Translations under genes and position numbers: made by a program | Shown: one piece after another, positions 7,109 through 14,800 of the stretch | How positions within the stretch are numbered: the stretch's first letter is position 1 | How the letters are laid out: each line of letters starts with the position of its first letter | Origin: CAZDVQ01 sp964508975 | Lineage (GTDB): Bacteria; Bacteroidota; Bacteroidia; Chitinophagales; Saprospiraceae | NCBI GenBank assembly: GCA_964508975.1 | Contig: CAZDVQ010000080.1 | Span: 1-17,931 of the forward strand | Reading direction: 5' to 3' | Length of the DNA: 17,931 nt | The notes under the pieces: generated by a model | Databases searched by the model: none | Told to the model about the DNA's origin: nothing | Seen by the model: the letters and a program-made list of their open reading frames with translations, nothing else

Positions 7109-7855
7109 ATGCAGCGGCTTAACCCTATACCCTACCTCATGTTTGCCTGGACCATGTTGTTCATGGGGGTATCGGGCTTGCTGGCCAGCATGGCTTATTT
7201 CTTGATTTTCAACTTATTGCAAGATAAACACCAAGCTTTTAAACTCAGTTACCACATTACAAAGTACTGGGGTAAGTTTGTGAATATTTGCCTGTTTACC
7301 CGCGTGGTGTCGAGCGGCCAAAATAGCGTTGACACCACGCGTACCTATATTATAGCCAGCAACCACTTGTCGACCATTGATATTCCGCTGGCGATGGGTA
7401 GCTCGCCGCTGGCTTTTTCGTTTTTGGCCAAGGCCGAGACCCAGCGCATTCCCTATATCGGGTACCTGGCCCGCAACATGCACGTGTTGGTAAACCGCAA
7501 AGATGAGGCTAGTCGGCGTCAAAGTTTTCAAAACATGCTGGACCATGTGCAGCAAGGCAAGTCTATCCTTATCTTCGTGGAAGGAACCCGCAACCGCAGC
7601 GGGGCTCCTTTGGCTCCTTTTTACGATGGAGCCTTCAAGTTGGCTATCCAAACCCAGCAGCCCGTGCTGGTGTTGAGCATCAAGGGCTCCGATAAGGTTG
7701 CACCCCCAAGCCCAATTTACCGTATATATCCTTTCAAGCGGGTAGAACTGCGTTGGCACCCTGAGATTATCGAAACCCAAGGCATGACCGAGGCCGATTT
7801 GCCAGCGCTGAAAACCCGTGTACAACACAAAATGCTTGAACACCTAGCTGTATAG
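7109..7855 (+). CDS. plsC: 1-acyl-sn-glycerol-3-phosphate acyltransferase (PlsC family)
   Basis: PlsC enzymes acylate lysophosphatidic acid to phosphatidic acid at the inner membrane in phospholipid synthesis. The 248-residue product has an N-terminal membrane segment (about 9-37) and the acyltransferase motifs NHLSTID (85-91; His86 and Asp91 form the HX4D catalytic box) and FVEGTRNRSG (157-166). These are followed by KLAIQTQQPVLVLSIKGSD. Length fits the family. Some PlsC relatives transfer to ornithine lipids or other acceptors, so substrate is inferred. The ATG is 9 nt after the DUF1573 stop, and the next gene follows after 3 nt. Confidence 0.92.
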   Translation: MQRLNPIPYLMFAWTMLFMGVSGLLASMAYFLIFNLLQDKHQAFKLSYHITKYWGKFVNICLFTRVVSSGQNSVDTTRTYIIASNHLSTIDIPLAMGSSPLAFSFLAKAETQRIPYIGYLARNMHVLVNRKDEASRRQSFQNMLDHVQQGKSILIFVEGTRNRSGAPLAPFYDGAFKLAIQTQQPVLVLSIKGSDKVAPPSPIYRIYPFKRVELRWHPEIIETQGMTEADLPALKTRVQHKMLEHLAV

Positions 7856-7858
7856 TTT

Positions 7859-8383
7859 ATGCTCGCAACACTTTTCCGATACGTTATTTTCACCATACTG
7901 GGCTTTTTGGCCCTGTTGGTCATGTTTGGCTTGTGGCAGCATTACATCGACCGCAAGTTGATGCGCCGCATGGTACAGTTGTTCCTACAGTTGGAAACTA
8001 CTTACAAAAAGCTGATTGAGAAACGATTATCGCTGTTGGTCATCGAGAAAAACAGCGTGGATATTGACGTGGACGCGGTTTCGGCAGAGATGATTGAAAT
8101 GATGCAGCCCGATATCAACATGATTGTACATTTTATCGAGGCATCCAAGGCGCAGAGCAATATATCGCCCAGCGTATTGAAAACCCAGCCTTTGAGCGTG
8201 TTTGAAAGCTCGGCCATGAAGAGTTTGAGCCTCATCAACAAAATTGGGGCTAAACGACAAAAAGATACCGATGGTGTATTGAGCAGTGTACCTGATGCCG
8301 ACCGCCAGGAATTATCAACCTCTATGAAAGAGGCTATTATATCGGATGTACGGCAGCGTTTGCTAAGCTTAAAATCAATTTAA
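7859..8383 (+). CDS. Membrane-anchored protein of unknown function
   Basis: The 174-residue protein has one transmembrane helix near the N terminus (about 7-26), then a basic helical segment (DRKLMRRMVQLFLQLETTYKK). The remaining ~110 residues are mostly helical and charged, with a predicted soluble, probably cytoplasmic, orientation. No family is recognised. The ATG follows the plsC stop by 3 nt, so it belongs to the same transcript and may work with phospholipid or envelope metabolism. That link rests on context only. A strong hairpin follows the stop codon. Confidence 0.75.
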   Translation: MLATLFRYVIFTILGFLALLVMFGLWQHYIDRKLMRRMVQLFLQLETTYKKLIEKRLSLLVIEKNSVDIDVDAVSAEMIEMMQPDINMIVHFIEASKAQSNISPSVLKTQPLSVFESSAMKSLSLINKIGAKRQKDTDGVLSSVPDADRQELSTSMKEAIISDVRQRLLSLKSI

Positions 8384-8386
8384 AAC

Positions 8387-8427
8387 CTATGCCCTCCATT
8401 GCTCAGCTAAAACAATGGAGAGCATAG
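8387..8427. terminator. Hairpin between convergent genes
   Basis: CTATGCCCTCCATTG and CAATGGAGAGCATAG form a 15-bp stem with one mismatch and an 11-nt loop. It starts 3 nt after the stop of the plus-strand operon and ends 11 nt before the stop of the minus-strand lipoprotein gene. No T-tract follows on either strand, so it may protect mRNA 3' ends or terminate weakly in both directions. Confidence 0.55.
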
Positions 8428-8438
8428 ACGTTAAGGTT

Positions 8439-9287
8439 CTAATCGCGCAGTACTGCACTGAACATAGACTCGGTAATACCAGCGAAGTTGTAATTTTTAC
8501 CATCATTACCTGGTGCTATCACTACGTTACCCCGTATAACCCACATAGAGCACAGTGCTTTCGGGGGTAAACCATCGAAAAAAGCTGCGGGCAGGGTAAA
8601 TTGCCCATTATCGGGTACTTTGATTGCTATATCTTTAGGACTAGCACTGCTACCACCTGGCGAATTTGTAGCCGGGTTAAACACCGAGCCATCGTAGTGC
8701 ATCATGATTACCACGCCTAGTTCGTTTTGAGGATCGGCGTTCCATGTAATTTGCATTTGGTTCCTCGAAAAATCGTAATACGAGGTTTGAGGCAAAGCAG
8801 TGGCCGTAAAAGATGATGCCAAATCCATCATCCGGGGAACATAAAACGTGGTATCGCAAATGGTATCACCATCCCGCTCCAAGCGGTAGCGATTAAGTTT
8901 GCCCCAACTTGCGGATACAATATCGTTGTAATCCCTATTTTCAACATAACGACCGTTATTGGCTACTTGGTCATAAGAAAGGAAATCATCGTTGAAGTAG
9001 TAAGTACCACCGTTAGCCCGGGTTAGGTTAATCAAATCAGATAAATATCTGGCGCTTATACTGTTCTGCACAGATGTGCCCCAGCCGCTAATGTGCTGTG
9101 TTGAGCGGTGGTTTAGCGCACCATCGCAAAGCACAAAGTAATCGGCGTAGGCGCCAAGGGCAGCACGGGCTTCATTGTAGTCTGAAAATCCAAATATGTA
9201 GGGTTCTTCTAGTAATTCCGAATCCTTTTCACAAGAACCGAGCAGCATAGAAATACCTATTAATATCAGCAAAAACAATCTACTCAT
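8439..9287 (-). CDS. Putative lipoprotein of unknown function
   Basis: The 282-residue product begins MSRLFLLILIGISMLLGSC, a lipoprotein signal with Cys19 in LGSC, so it should be envelope-anchored. The rest is polar and aromatic (for example TSYYDFSRNQMQITWNADP) and matches no family I know; no T9SS tail is present. ATG 9285-9287 is preferred over an in-frame TTG at 9299, which overlaps the -7 element. It lies 40 bp after the parA stop on the same strand but has its own promoter candidate, so cotranscription with parA is possible but not required. Confidence 0.78.
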   Translation of the reverse strand: MSRLFLLILIGISMLLGSCEKDSELLEEPYIFGFSDYNEARAALGAYADYFVLCDGALNHRSTQHISGWGTSVQNSISARYLSDLINLTRANGGTYYFNDDFLSYDQVANNGRYVENRDYNDIVSASWGKLNRYRLERDGDTICDTTFYVPRMMDLASSFTATALPQTSYYDFSRNQMQITWNADPQNELGVVIMMHYDGSVFNPATNSPGGSSASPKDIAIKVPDNGQFTLPAAFFDGLPPKALCSMWVIRGNVVIAPGNDGKNYNFAGITESMFSAVLRD

Positions 9288-9296
9288 GGAAATATA

Positions 9297-9304
9297 CAAA
9301 TTTA
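9297..9304 (-). promoter_or_regulatory. -7 element for the 8439-9287 lipoprotein gene
   Basis: The minus strand reads TAAATTTG, matching TAnnTTTG, only 9 bp before the ATG at 9287. A start site at the usual distance would leave a leader of a few nucleotides at most. No -33 TTG is seen at 19-21 bp. Confidence 0.4.
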
Positions 9305-9327
9305 GTCCAGCCCGTGTAAGCTATATA

Positions 9328-10155
9328 TTAGCTCAAAGCCTCCATATTGCTTTCCTGGATGTCCTCTACTTGGATATCCTTGCGCAGGGGCAGGCCATTT
9401 TTGAGCAAAAGTTCTTTCGCAAAGTTCAAGAAATTGATAGAACCTTTTGAAAGTGCATCGTAGAGGGCGATTGGCACACCTTCGCTCGGGGCCTCGCTCA
9501 AGCGGGCATTGCGGTGGATGATGGTATCGAACACCTTGTCGCCAAAGTGCATGCGCACCTGTTCCACCACGTCCTTGGCCAAGCGAAGGCGACCGTCGTA
9601 CATCGACAGCAGGATACCTTCAACGCCAAGCTCAGGGTTAAGTTGTTTGCGCACTAAACGGATGGTATTCATCAACTTACCCAAACCTTCGAGGGCAAAA
9701 TATTCACATTGAACGGGTACGAGCACGGTATCAGAAGCGGTCAAGGCGTTCACGGTAACGATGCCCAGCGAGGGCAAACAATCGATGAGGATAAAATCGT
9801 ACTCGTCTTTCACTTGGTCTATGATGCCTTTTAGCACGAACTCGCGGCGCCAGCGGCTAACCAGCTCGGTCTCGGCACCAACCAGGTCAATATGGCCCGG
9901 GATAATATCTAGGTTAGGCACCTTGGTGTGCACGATGGCCTCATGGGGGTCAATCTCGTTGAGGAGGCAGTCATAAATACTTTTCTCCACGGTATTCAGG
10001 GCCACGCCAAGGCCAGATGTGGCGTTAGCTTGCGGGTCGGCATCAATCACCAAGGTTTTAAACTCGAGTAGGCCGAGGCTAGCACCGAGGTTAATGGTTG
10101 TGGTTGTTTTCCCTACGCCACCTTTTTGGTTGGCAATGGCTATTACTTTTCCCAT
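9328..10155 (-). CDS. parA: ParA/Soj-type chromosome partitioning ATPase
   Basis: The 275-residue protein is a deviant Walker ATPase that binds DNA as an ATP dimer and moves ParB-bound origins. Seen are the deviant Walker A KGGVGKTTT (11-19, with the signature Lys11), the A' segment VIDADPQANAT (36-46) and Walker B FILIDCLPSLG (121-131). LVPVQCEYFALEGL and the IHRNARLSEAPSEG region typical of Soj proteins follow. Length is slightly above the usual ~255 because of a C-terminal tail. No parB follows: the next gene on this strand is an unrelated lipoprotein. The upstream side carries tandem DNA arrays. Whether this is the main chromosomal ParA or an orphan cannot be decided here. Confidence 0.93.
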   Translation of the reverse strand: MGKVIAIANQKGGVGKTTTTINLGASLGLLEFKTLVIDADPQANATSGLGVALNTVEKSIYDCLLNEIDPHEAIVHTKVPNLDIIPGHIDLVGAETELVSRWRREFVLKGIIDQVKDEYDFILIDCLPSLGIVTVNALTASDTVLVPVQCEYFALEGLGKLMNTIRLVRKQLNPELGVEGILLSMYDGRLRLAKDVVEQVRMHFGDKVFDTIIHRNARLSEAPSEGVPIALYDALSKGSINFLNFAKELLLKNGLPLRKDIQVEDIQESNMEALS

Positions 10156-10182
10156 GATACTTACTTATCGAGTTTGAGGGGG

Positions 10183-10190
10183 CAAATTTA
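10183..10190 (-). promoter_or_regulatory. -7 element of the parA promoter
   Basis: The minus strand reads TAAATTTG, matching TAnnTTTG, 28 bp upstream of the parA ATG, which would give a leader of about 20 nt. A -33 TTG at the usual spacing is not seen. The tandem array begins about 50 bp further upstream. Confidence 0.5.
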
Positions 10191-10239
10191 GGCAAAAAGA
10201 CTGATTATTTTGCTTTATTCACTAAAGATTGCATAATGG

Positions 10240-10408
10240 TAATTTTGGGTAAAGGTGGGTAATATGGGTAAAAGGCTAAAAATTGGTAAATATGGGTAAT
10301 ATGGGTGAAAATGGGTGAAAGGCTAAAATTGGTAAATATGGGTAATATGGGTAAAAATGGGTGAAAGGCTAAAATTGGTAAATATGGGTAATATGGGTAA
10401 AAATGGGT
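10240..10408 (+). repeat. 46-bp tandem array, left part
   Basis: Successive units start at GGCTAAAA at 10274, 10321 and 10367, spaced 47 and then 46 bp. Each contains ATTGGTAAATATGGGTAATA followed by TGGGTAAAAATGGGTGAAA. Inside each unit GGT recurs every 9-10 bp. The plus strand is rich in G and almost free of C. The array runs straight into the run of N, so the copy number is unknown. It lies directly upstream of parA. Confidence 0.9.
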
Positions 10409-10508
10409 NNNNNNNNNNNNNNNNNNNNNNNNNNNNNNNNNNNNNNNNNNNNNNNNNNNNNNNNNNNNNNNNNNNNNNNNNNNNNNNNNNNNNNNNNNNN
10501 NNNNNNNN
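10409..10508. other. Assembly gap (100 N)
   Basis: Exactly 100 N, a conventional scaffold filler, interrupt the tandem array. The true length is unknown. A unit of the same 46-bp repeat resumes at 10509 on the other side, so the hidden sequence is probably more of the same array. Confidence 0.95.
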
Positions 10509-10545
10509 GAAAGGCTAAAATTGGTAAATATGGGTAAAAATCGAT
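10509..10545 (+). repeat. 46-bp tandem array, right remnant
   Basis: After the gap, GAAAGGCTAAAATTGGTAAA continues into TATGGGTAAAAAT and then decays at ATCGATGAAATC. This marks the right boundary of the 46-bp array. Confidence 0.8.
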
Positions 10546-10560
10546 GAAATCACTTTTGGC

Positions 10561-10669
10561 TATCTTCACCAATCTTAACCAATCTTAACCAATCTTAACC
10601 AATCTTCACCAATCTTCACCAATCTTCACCAATCTTAACCAATCTTCACCAATCTTCACCAATCTTAAC
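10561..10669 (+). repeat. 10-bp tandem array (CAATCTTAAC/CAATCTTCAC)
   Basis: Ten uninterrupted 10-bp units run from 10570 to 10669, preceded by one imperfect unit. The only variation is A or C at the eighth base, in the order A A A C C C A C C A. The plus strand of this array contains no G. On the minus strand the unit reads GTTAAGATTG, so its GGT motif points opposite to that of the 46-bp array. One repeat per helical turn puts the same face of the unit on one side of the DNA. Confidence 0.93.
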
Positions 10670-10673
10670 CCTT

Positions 10674-10830
10674 TTTTGGGCGCCCCGGCCTGCGGCCGTC
10701 GCTACGTTGCGCGGCTCGCTGTTCGCTCGGCCCTTCGCCGCCCGTTTCAAGCGGAGATGTCTCCAGAAACGGCTCTACGGGGCGGCTCGGTCTGGCGCTA
10801 CGCGCCACCGCTCCACATCGCTGGCGCGAT
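10674..10830 (-). repeat. Composite palindromic element, copy 5 (long form)
   Basis: On the minus strand it reads GCGATGTGGAGCGGTGGC, a hairpin TGGCGC/GCGCCA (10793-10807), a nested hairpin CGTTTC...GAAACG enclosing GGAGA/TCTCC (about 10744-10771), then GGGCCGAGCGAACAGCGAGC, CGCAACGTAGCGACGGCC and CGCCCAAAAAA. It shares the core with copy 1 and lies in the opposite orientation. A 67-codon plus-strand frame through it (10707-10910) is treated as spurious. Confidence 0.8.
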
Positions 10831-11150
10831 GCCTATCGGATGCTACTAGCCTTGTGAAAACATCAAAGATAAAAGTCTACAAAATACCGCAACGCGGCAA
10901 TATATCTTAGCGATGGTTAAGAGAGTGCTAAAGGCACGACCGGAACCCATCGAGCAGTGCAAAACAAAGATTGAGCCCTGAAAGGGCGATATTATAATTC
11001 TGTTGATTGTACATTATATCGTCGTTTTTGAACCTACTACCCACATTGCCCTTGTTGGCGTCCCCGCCAAAAAAGTAGTAAAACAGCGGCAAAACTTTGC
11101 TTCACCGTTCATCATTCATATCTATACAAACTGCGGCATAGTCGCCTCCA
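10831..11150. other. Gene-free stretch with a small REP-like hairpin
   Basis: No gene is supported here. Visible are CCGC/GCGG with a short loop near 10889, a GTGC...GCAC pair near 10926, and GAGCCCTGAAAGGGCGATAT with the stem GCCCT/AGGGC (10975-10987), all compatible with intergenic REP-type debris. A 110-codon plus-strand frame from 11003 crosses the next composite element and is not believed. Confidence 0.5.
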
Positions 11151-11156
11151 GCGCCA

Positions 11157-11275
11157 GCGCTGTGGAGGGGGGCCACGCAAAGCGTGGCAGACCAAGGCGC
11201 ATCGCGCCGAAGGGCCGAGCGAGTAGCGAGCCCCGAAACATAGCGACGGCGCGCAGCGCCGGGGCGCCCAAAAAA
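11157..11275 (+). repeat. Composite palindromic element, copy 6 (long form)
   Basis: In order: GCGCTGTGGAGG; hairpin GCCACGC/GCGTGGC with loop AAA (11172-11188); CAGACC; hairpin GGCGC/GCGCC with loop ATC (11196-11208); GGGCCGAGCGAGTAGCGAGC; hairpin GGCGC/GCGCC with loop GCA (11248-11260); and the terminus GGGGCGCCCAAAA. Compared with copies 1, 3 and 5, the linear blocks are kept while the hairpin arms differ but still pair. Confidence 0.82.
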
Positions 11276-11317
11276 CAAAAAATCAAAAAACTAGCCCAGC
11301 ATTTGAACCCAAACTCG

Positions 11318-11325
11318 TACTTTTG
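11318..11325 (+). promoter_or_regulatory. -7 element of the bacilliredoxin gene
   Basis: TACTTTTG matches TAnnTTTG 36 bp before the ATG at 11362, giving a leader of about 30 nt. A TTTG at 11302-11305 is too close to act as the -33 element. Confidence 0.5.
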
Positions 11326-11361
11326 CATTAGATAGAATCTAAATAACTAAAAAACGAGATA

Positions 11362-11775
11362 ATGTATCCAGAATACCTTACGGCCCCGATGGCCCAAGAA
11401 TTAGTAAATGCTGGCTTTGAAAGCCTAAACAGCTCAGATGCCGTTGACCAAGCGTTGAGCAGCAAGGAAGGCACCGTTTTGGTGGTAGTAAACTCGGTTT
11501 GTGGTTGTGCCGCAGGTACGGCTCGCCCAGGCGCTATCCAATCCATTCAAGGCGATAAAAAACCGAGTAAATTGGTGACTGTTTTTGCCGGTGTTGACAA
11601 AGATGCGGTTGCTCGCGCTCGCGAATTCATGTTGCCATACCCTGCTTCATCGCCGTCTATGGCCTTGTTCAAAGATGGTAAATTGGTACACTTCCTGGAG
11701 CGTCACCACATTGAAGGACGTAGTGCCGACATGATTGCCTCGAACCTGAAAATGGCTTACGAGCAATATTGCTAA
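11362..11775 (+). CDS. brxA: BrxA/BrxB-type bacilliredoxin (YphP family)
   Basis: Bacilliredoxins remove bacillithiol from S-bacillithiolated proteins in the cytosol; many Bacteroidota make bacillithiol. The 137-residue thioredoxin-fold protein has the family's CGC active site in NSVCGCAAGTARPG (Cys47, Cys49). It also has the conserved PYPASSPSMALFKDGKLVHF and the RHHIEGRSADMIA segment, and full family length. The C-terminal residue is a further Cys (137), as in several relatives. It has its own promoter candidate and appears monocistronic, ending at the terminator shared with the convergent adhesin gene. The symbol follows the B. subtilis naming; assignment to BrxA rather than BrxB is not certain. 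Confidence 0.9.
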   Translation: MYPEYLTAPMAQELVNAGFESLNSSDAVDQALSSKEGTVLVVVNSVCGCAAGTARPGAIQSIQGDKKPSKLVTVFAGVDKDAVARAREFMLPYPASSPSMALFKDGKLVHFLERHHIEGRSADMIASNLKMAYEQYC

Positions 11776-11801
11776 GCATTAAGCCCTTTAAACAGGCATA
11801 A

Positions 11802-11835
11802 AAAAGCCCCGTAGTCGATTGACCACGGGGCTTTT
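11802..11835. terminator. Bidirectional intrinsic terminator
   Basis: AAAAGCCCCGTAGTC and GACCACGGGGCTTTT form a 15-bp stem with one mismatch and a 4-nt GATT loop. The A-run on one side and the T-run on the other serve as U-tracts in both directions. It lies 26 bp after the bacilliredoxin stop and 32 bp after the adhesin stop, so it should end both transcripts. Confidence 0.88.
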
Positions 11836-11848
11836 GTTGTTTACAGCA

Positions 11849-11872
11849 TTAAGAGTATGTTTGGACTTTAGC
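11849..11872 (+). repeat. Solo copy of the foldback-element end
   Basis: AGAGTATGTTTGGACTTTAG differs at one base from the left end of the element at 6348-6514. It carries the same T as that element's right end at the one differing position. The TTA at 11868-11870 inside this sequence is the stop codon of the giant adhesin gene on the minus strand. No second end is nearby. Confidence 0.65.
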
Positions 11873-14800
11873 GAACCAAGTTTACATCGCCTTTAAACTC
11901 GAGCACGGTACCATCGAGGTAGCGAACCCGGGCAAAATAGACAAATACCGCTGTGCTCATATCTTTGGATTGGAAGGTACCATCCCAGCCTAACTGGGTA
12001 AGGTTAGGCGCAAAATTGGTATTGCGGAATACCATTTCACCCCAACGATCGAAGACCATGAGCTCGTCGATAGCTGCAACAGCAGGACCAGCAAACAGCG
12101 TAAAGCCATCGTTAATGCCATCGCCGTTAGGCGTGAAGATGGTTGGGATAAACACATCGCGCACTTTATCAACGGTTACGATTACACTATCCGCAGCAGT
12201 ACAGCCATCTATATCTGTTACAGTAACAGCATAAAGGGTGGTATTAATCGGGTTAGCCACAGGGTTCAGACAAGTTGTACAACTGAGGCTAGGACTAGGT
12301 GCCCATTGAATTTGCGGCCCTTGAATAGGCGACAAGATACTGAGCTGCAACTCGGTGCTGGTACCCAGCGGAATCGTTACATCGAGGGATAATTGAATTG
12401 TAATTGGTGGTGGTTCAGACAAGATTACCTGGGTGCTTACTTCGCAACCTTCTGCATCTTGAATGGTGAGGTTGTACACCCCGCCATCTAGTGCCTGGAA
12501 CAAGGTATCTGGTGTAAACAAGCCGCTATCCAACGATGCCAAGTAACCTGGAGTACCGCCAGTTGCTGACCATTCAATGGCCCCGTCGAAAGCCTCGTGG
12601 CAAGTGAGGTGCGTACTGATGGTGCTCAACACGATTTGGCTAGCCTGACCTACCAGGACGTTGGCTGTATCTTGACAACCGTTGATATCGGTTACCGTGA
12701 TGGTATATAAGCCCGCAGCCAACAAATCATTTTGAGGTGTTGCCGTGCCATCTGGCCAGGTATAAGTGTAGCCAGGCGTACCGCCAGCGGAAGAAGCAAT
12801 AGCCGAGCCATCGTTACCGCCAAAGCAGGTCACATCGTCGAGCAGCGTGGCCGTGGCATTAACCAAAGCTGAAGGTTGAGACAAAGTTGTACTCGCCGTC
12901 AAGGTACAAGCCCTGCTATCCGTGATGGTCACGGTATAAGTACCCGCGGTTAAGCCAGTAATCCCAGCTGTTGTAGCACCATTTGACCACAAGTAAGTGT
13001 AGCCAGCTGTACCGCCTGCAGGGTTCACGTTGGCCGTGCCATCGTTACCACCTTGGCAAGAAATTGGCGTAGAGCTAAGCTGGGCCAACAAGGCAGGTGG
13101 TTGAGCAACATTTACAAAGGTGGTGAATGTACAACCATTATCGTCAGTTATAGTAACCGAGTATAAACCTGCTAACAGGTTGAATGGGTTCTGGTCGATA
13201 CTGAAGTTCGACCACTGGAAGGTGTACGGTGCAGTACCGCCGGTTGGCAAGAGCGTTATAGAACCATCGTTGCCACCGAAGCAACTTGTACCGATAAAAC
13301 TTGCAGTAGCTGTAAGTCGAGCAGGCTCGGCGATAGTAAAGGCTTGCGTGTATGTACAAGCATTATCATCCGTGATGGTCACGATGTAATTACCAGCCGT
13401 CAAACCAGTGAACAAGGTCGATACCTGGTTACCCGGGCCGATATTGTAGAAGTAAGGGGCAGTACCACCCGAGGCAGTTACCACGGCCTGGCCGTCGGCA
13501 GAACCAAAGCAAAGCGTATTGGTCACGGCCACGTTGATGGTGAGATCGAGCGGCTCGGTGATACTGGCCGTAACGGTAGCGGTACAGAGGTTTGCATCTG
13601 TGACAACTACAGTATAGCTACCAGCTACCAAGCTAGAGAACACGTTGGAGGTTTGAACACCAGTGCCTAGATCGTAGCTATATGGGGCAGTGCCCCCCGA
13701 TGGCGTGAAGGTCAAGACAGCATTGCTGCCACCAAAGCAAGAAACATTCACAGCGGCAGCTGATACCGAAAGTTGGGCTGGTTGGAATACTTGTTGTACC
13801 CGAGTTGCAGTACAGCCGTTAAAGTCGGTGACGGTTACCGTGTAGCTTCCAGCAGTAAGACCAGTGAACTGGTTAGATGCTTGTGCGCCGTTGCCAAAGT
13901 CGTAAGTGTAAGTGCCCGTTCCACCGCTCGCTGTAACTGTAATAATACCGTCGTTGCCGCCGAAGCAGTTCACGCTGTCTTGCACGGGGCTGGCGGTGAG
14001 TTGCGTTGGCTGAAGGACCGTGACGGTTACCGAGGTATCACAGCCGTTGAAGTCGGTGATGGTTACGGTGTAAGTTCCAGCAGTCAAGCCTGTAAACTGG
14101 TTAGAGGCTTGTGCACCAGAACCAAGGTCGTAACTATAAGTACCAGTTCCACCGTTAGCGGTCACCGTAATTGCACCGTCGTTACCGCCGAAGCAGTTCA
14201 CGCTGTCTTGGATAGCACTTGCGATGAGTTCTGTTGGTTCAAGTACATTGATTACGACCGTTGTATCACAGCCGTTGAAGTCGGTAATCGTAACGGTGTA
14301 GGTTCCAGCGGTCAGACCAGTGAACTGGTTAGATAGTTGTGCACCTGTGCCAAGGTCGTAGCTGTATGGCGTTGTTCCACCGTTGGCCGTTACCGTGATG
14401 GTACCGTCGTTACCACCGAAACAGTTCACGCTGTCTTGTATGGCGCTAGCGGTCAGTTCAACTGGCTCGAGCACGTCAATCGTTACAGTCGTATCACAAC
14501 CGTTGAAGTCGGTAATCGTAACGGTGTAAGTGCCTGCAATCAAGCCCGTGAAGATATTTGATGCCTGTGCACCTATACCGAGATCATAGTTATATGGAGT
14601 TGTACCTCCGTTGGCCGTAACCGTGATTGTACCGTCGTTACCACCTAAGCAGTTCACACTGTCTTGTACGGCGATTGCGGTCAGTTCGGCAGGTTCAAGC
14701 ACATTGATTGCGACCGTTGTATCGCAGCCGTTAAAGTCGGTGATGGTAACCGTGTAGGTGCCTGCAGTCAAACCAGTGAAGGTATTTGATGATTGTGCAC

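Noticed and set aside
7214..7843. 209-codon minus-strand frame inside plsC
   Set aside because: It is a shadow of PlsC, whose catalytic motifs are clear on the plus strand.
10240..10408. Canonical G-quadruplex array
   Set aside because: GGG tracts occur with 6-7-nt loops, but usually only three before a GG, so the standard four-tract pattern is not clearly met.
10369..10572. 67-codon minus-strand frame across the N gap
   Set aside because: Half of it is translated from N and the rest is low-complexity tandem repeat.
10561..10669. CRISPR array
   Set aside because: The units are 10 bp and contiguous with no unique spacers, and no cas gene is present.
10561..10669. DnaA-box oriC
   Set aside because: No TTATNCACA boxes are visible in the arrays; origin function is kept only as a hypothesis.
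11003..11335. 110-codon plus-strand frame
   Set aside because: Its second half is a composite palindromic element and it has no recognisable start context; no family resemblance.
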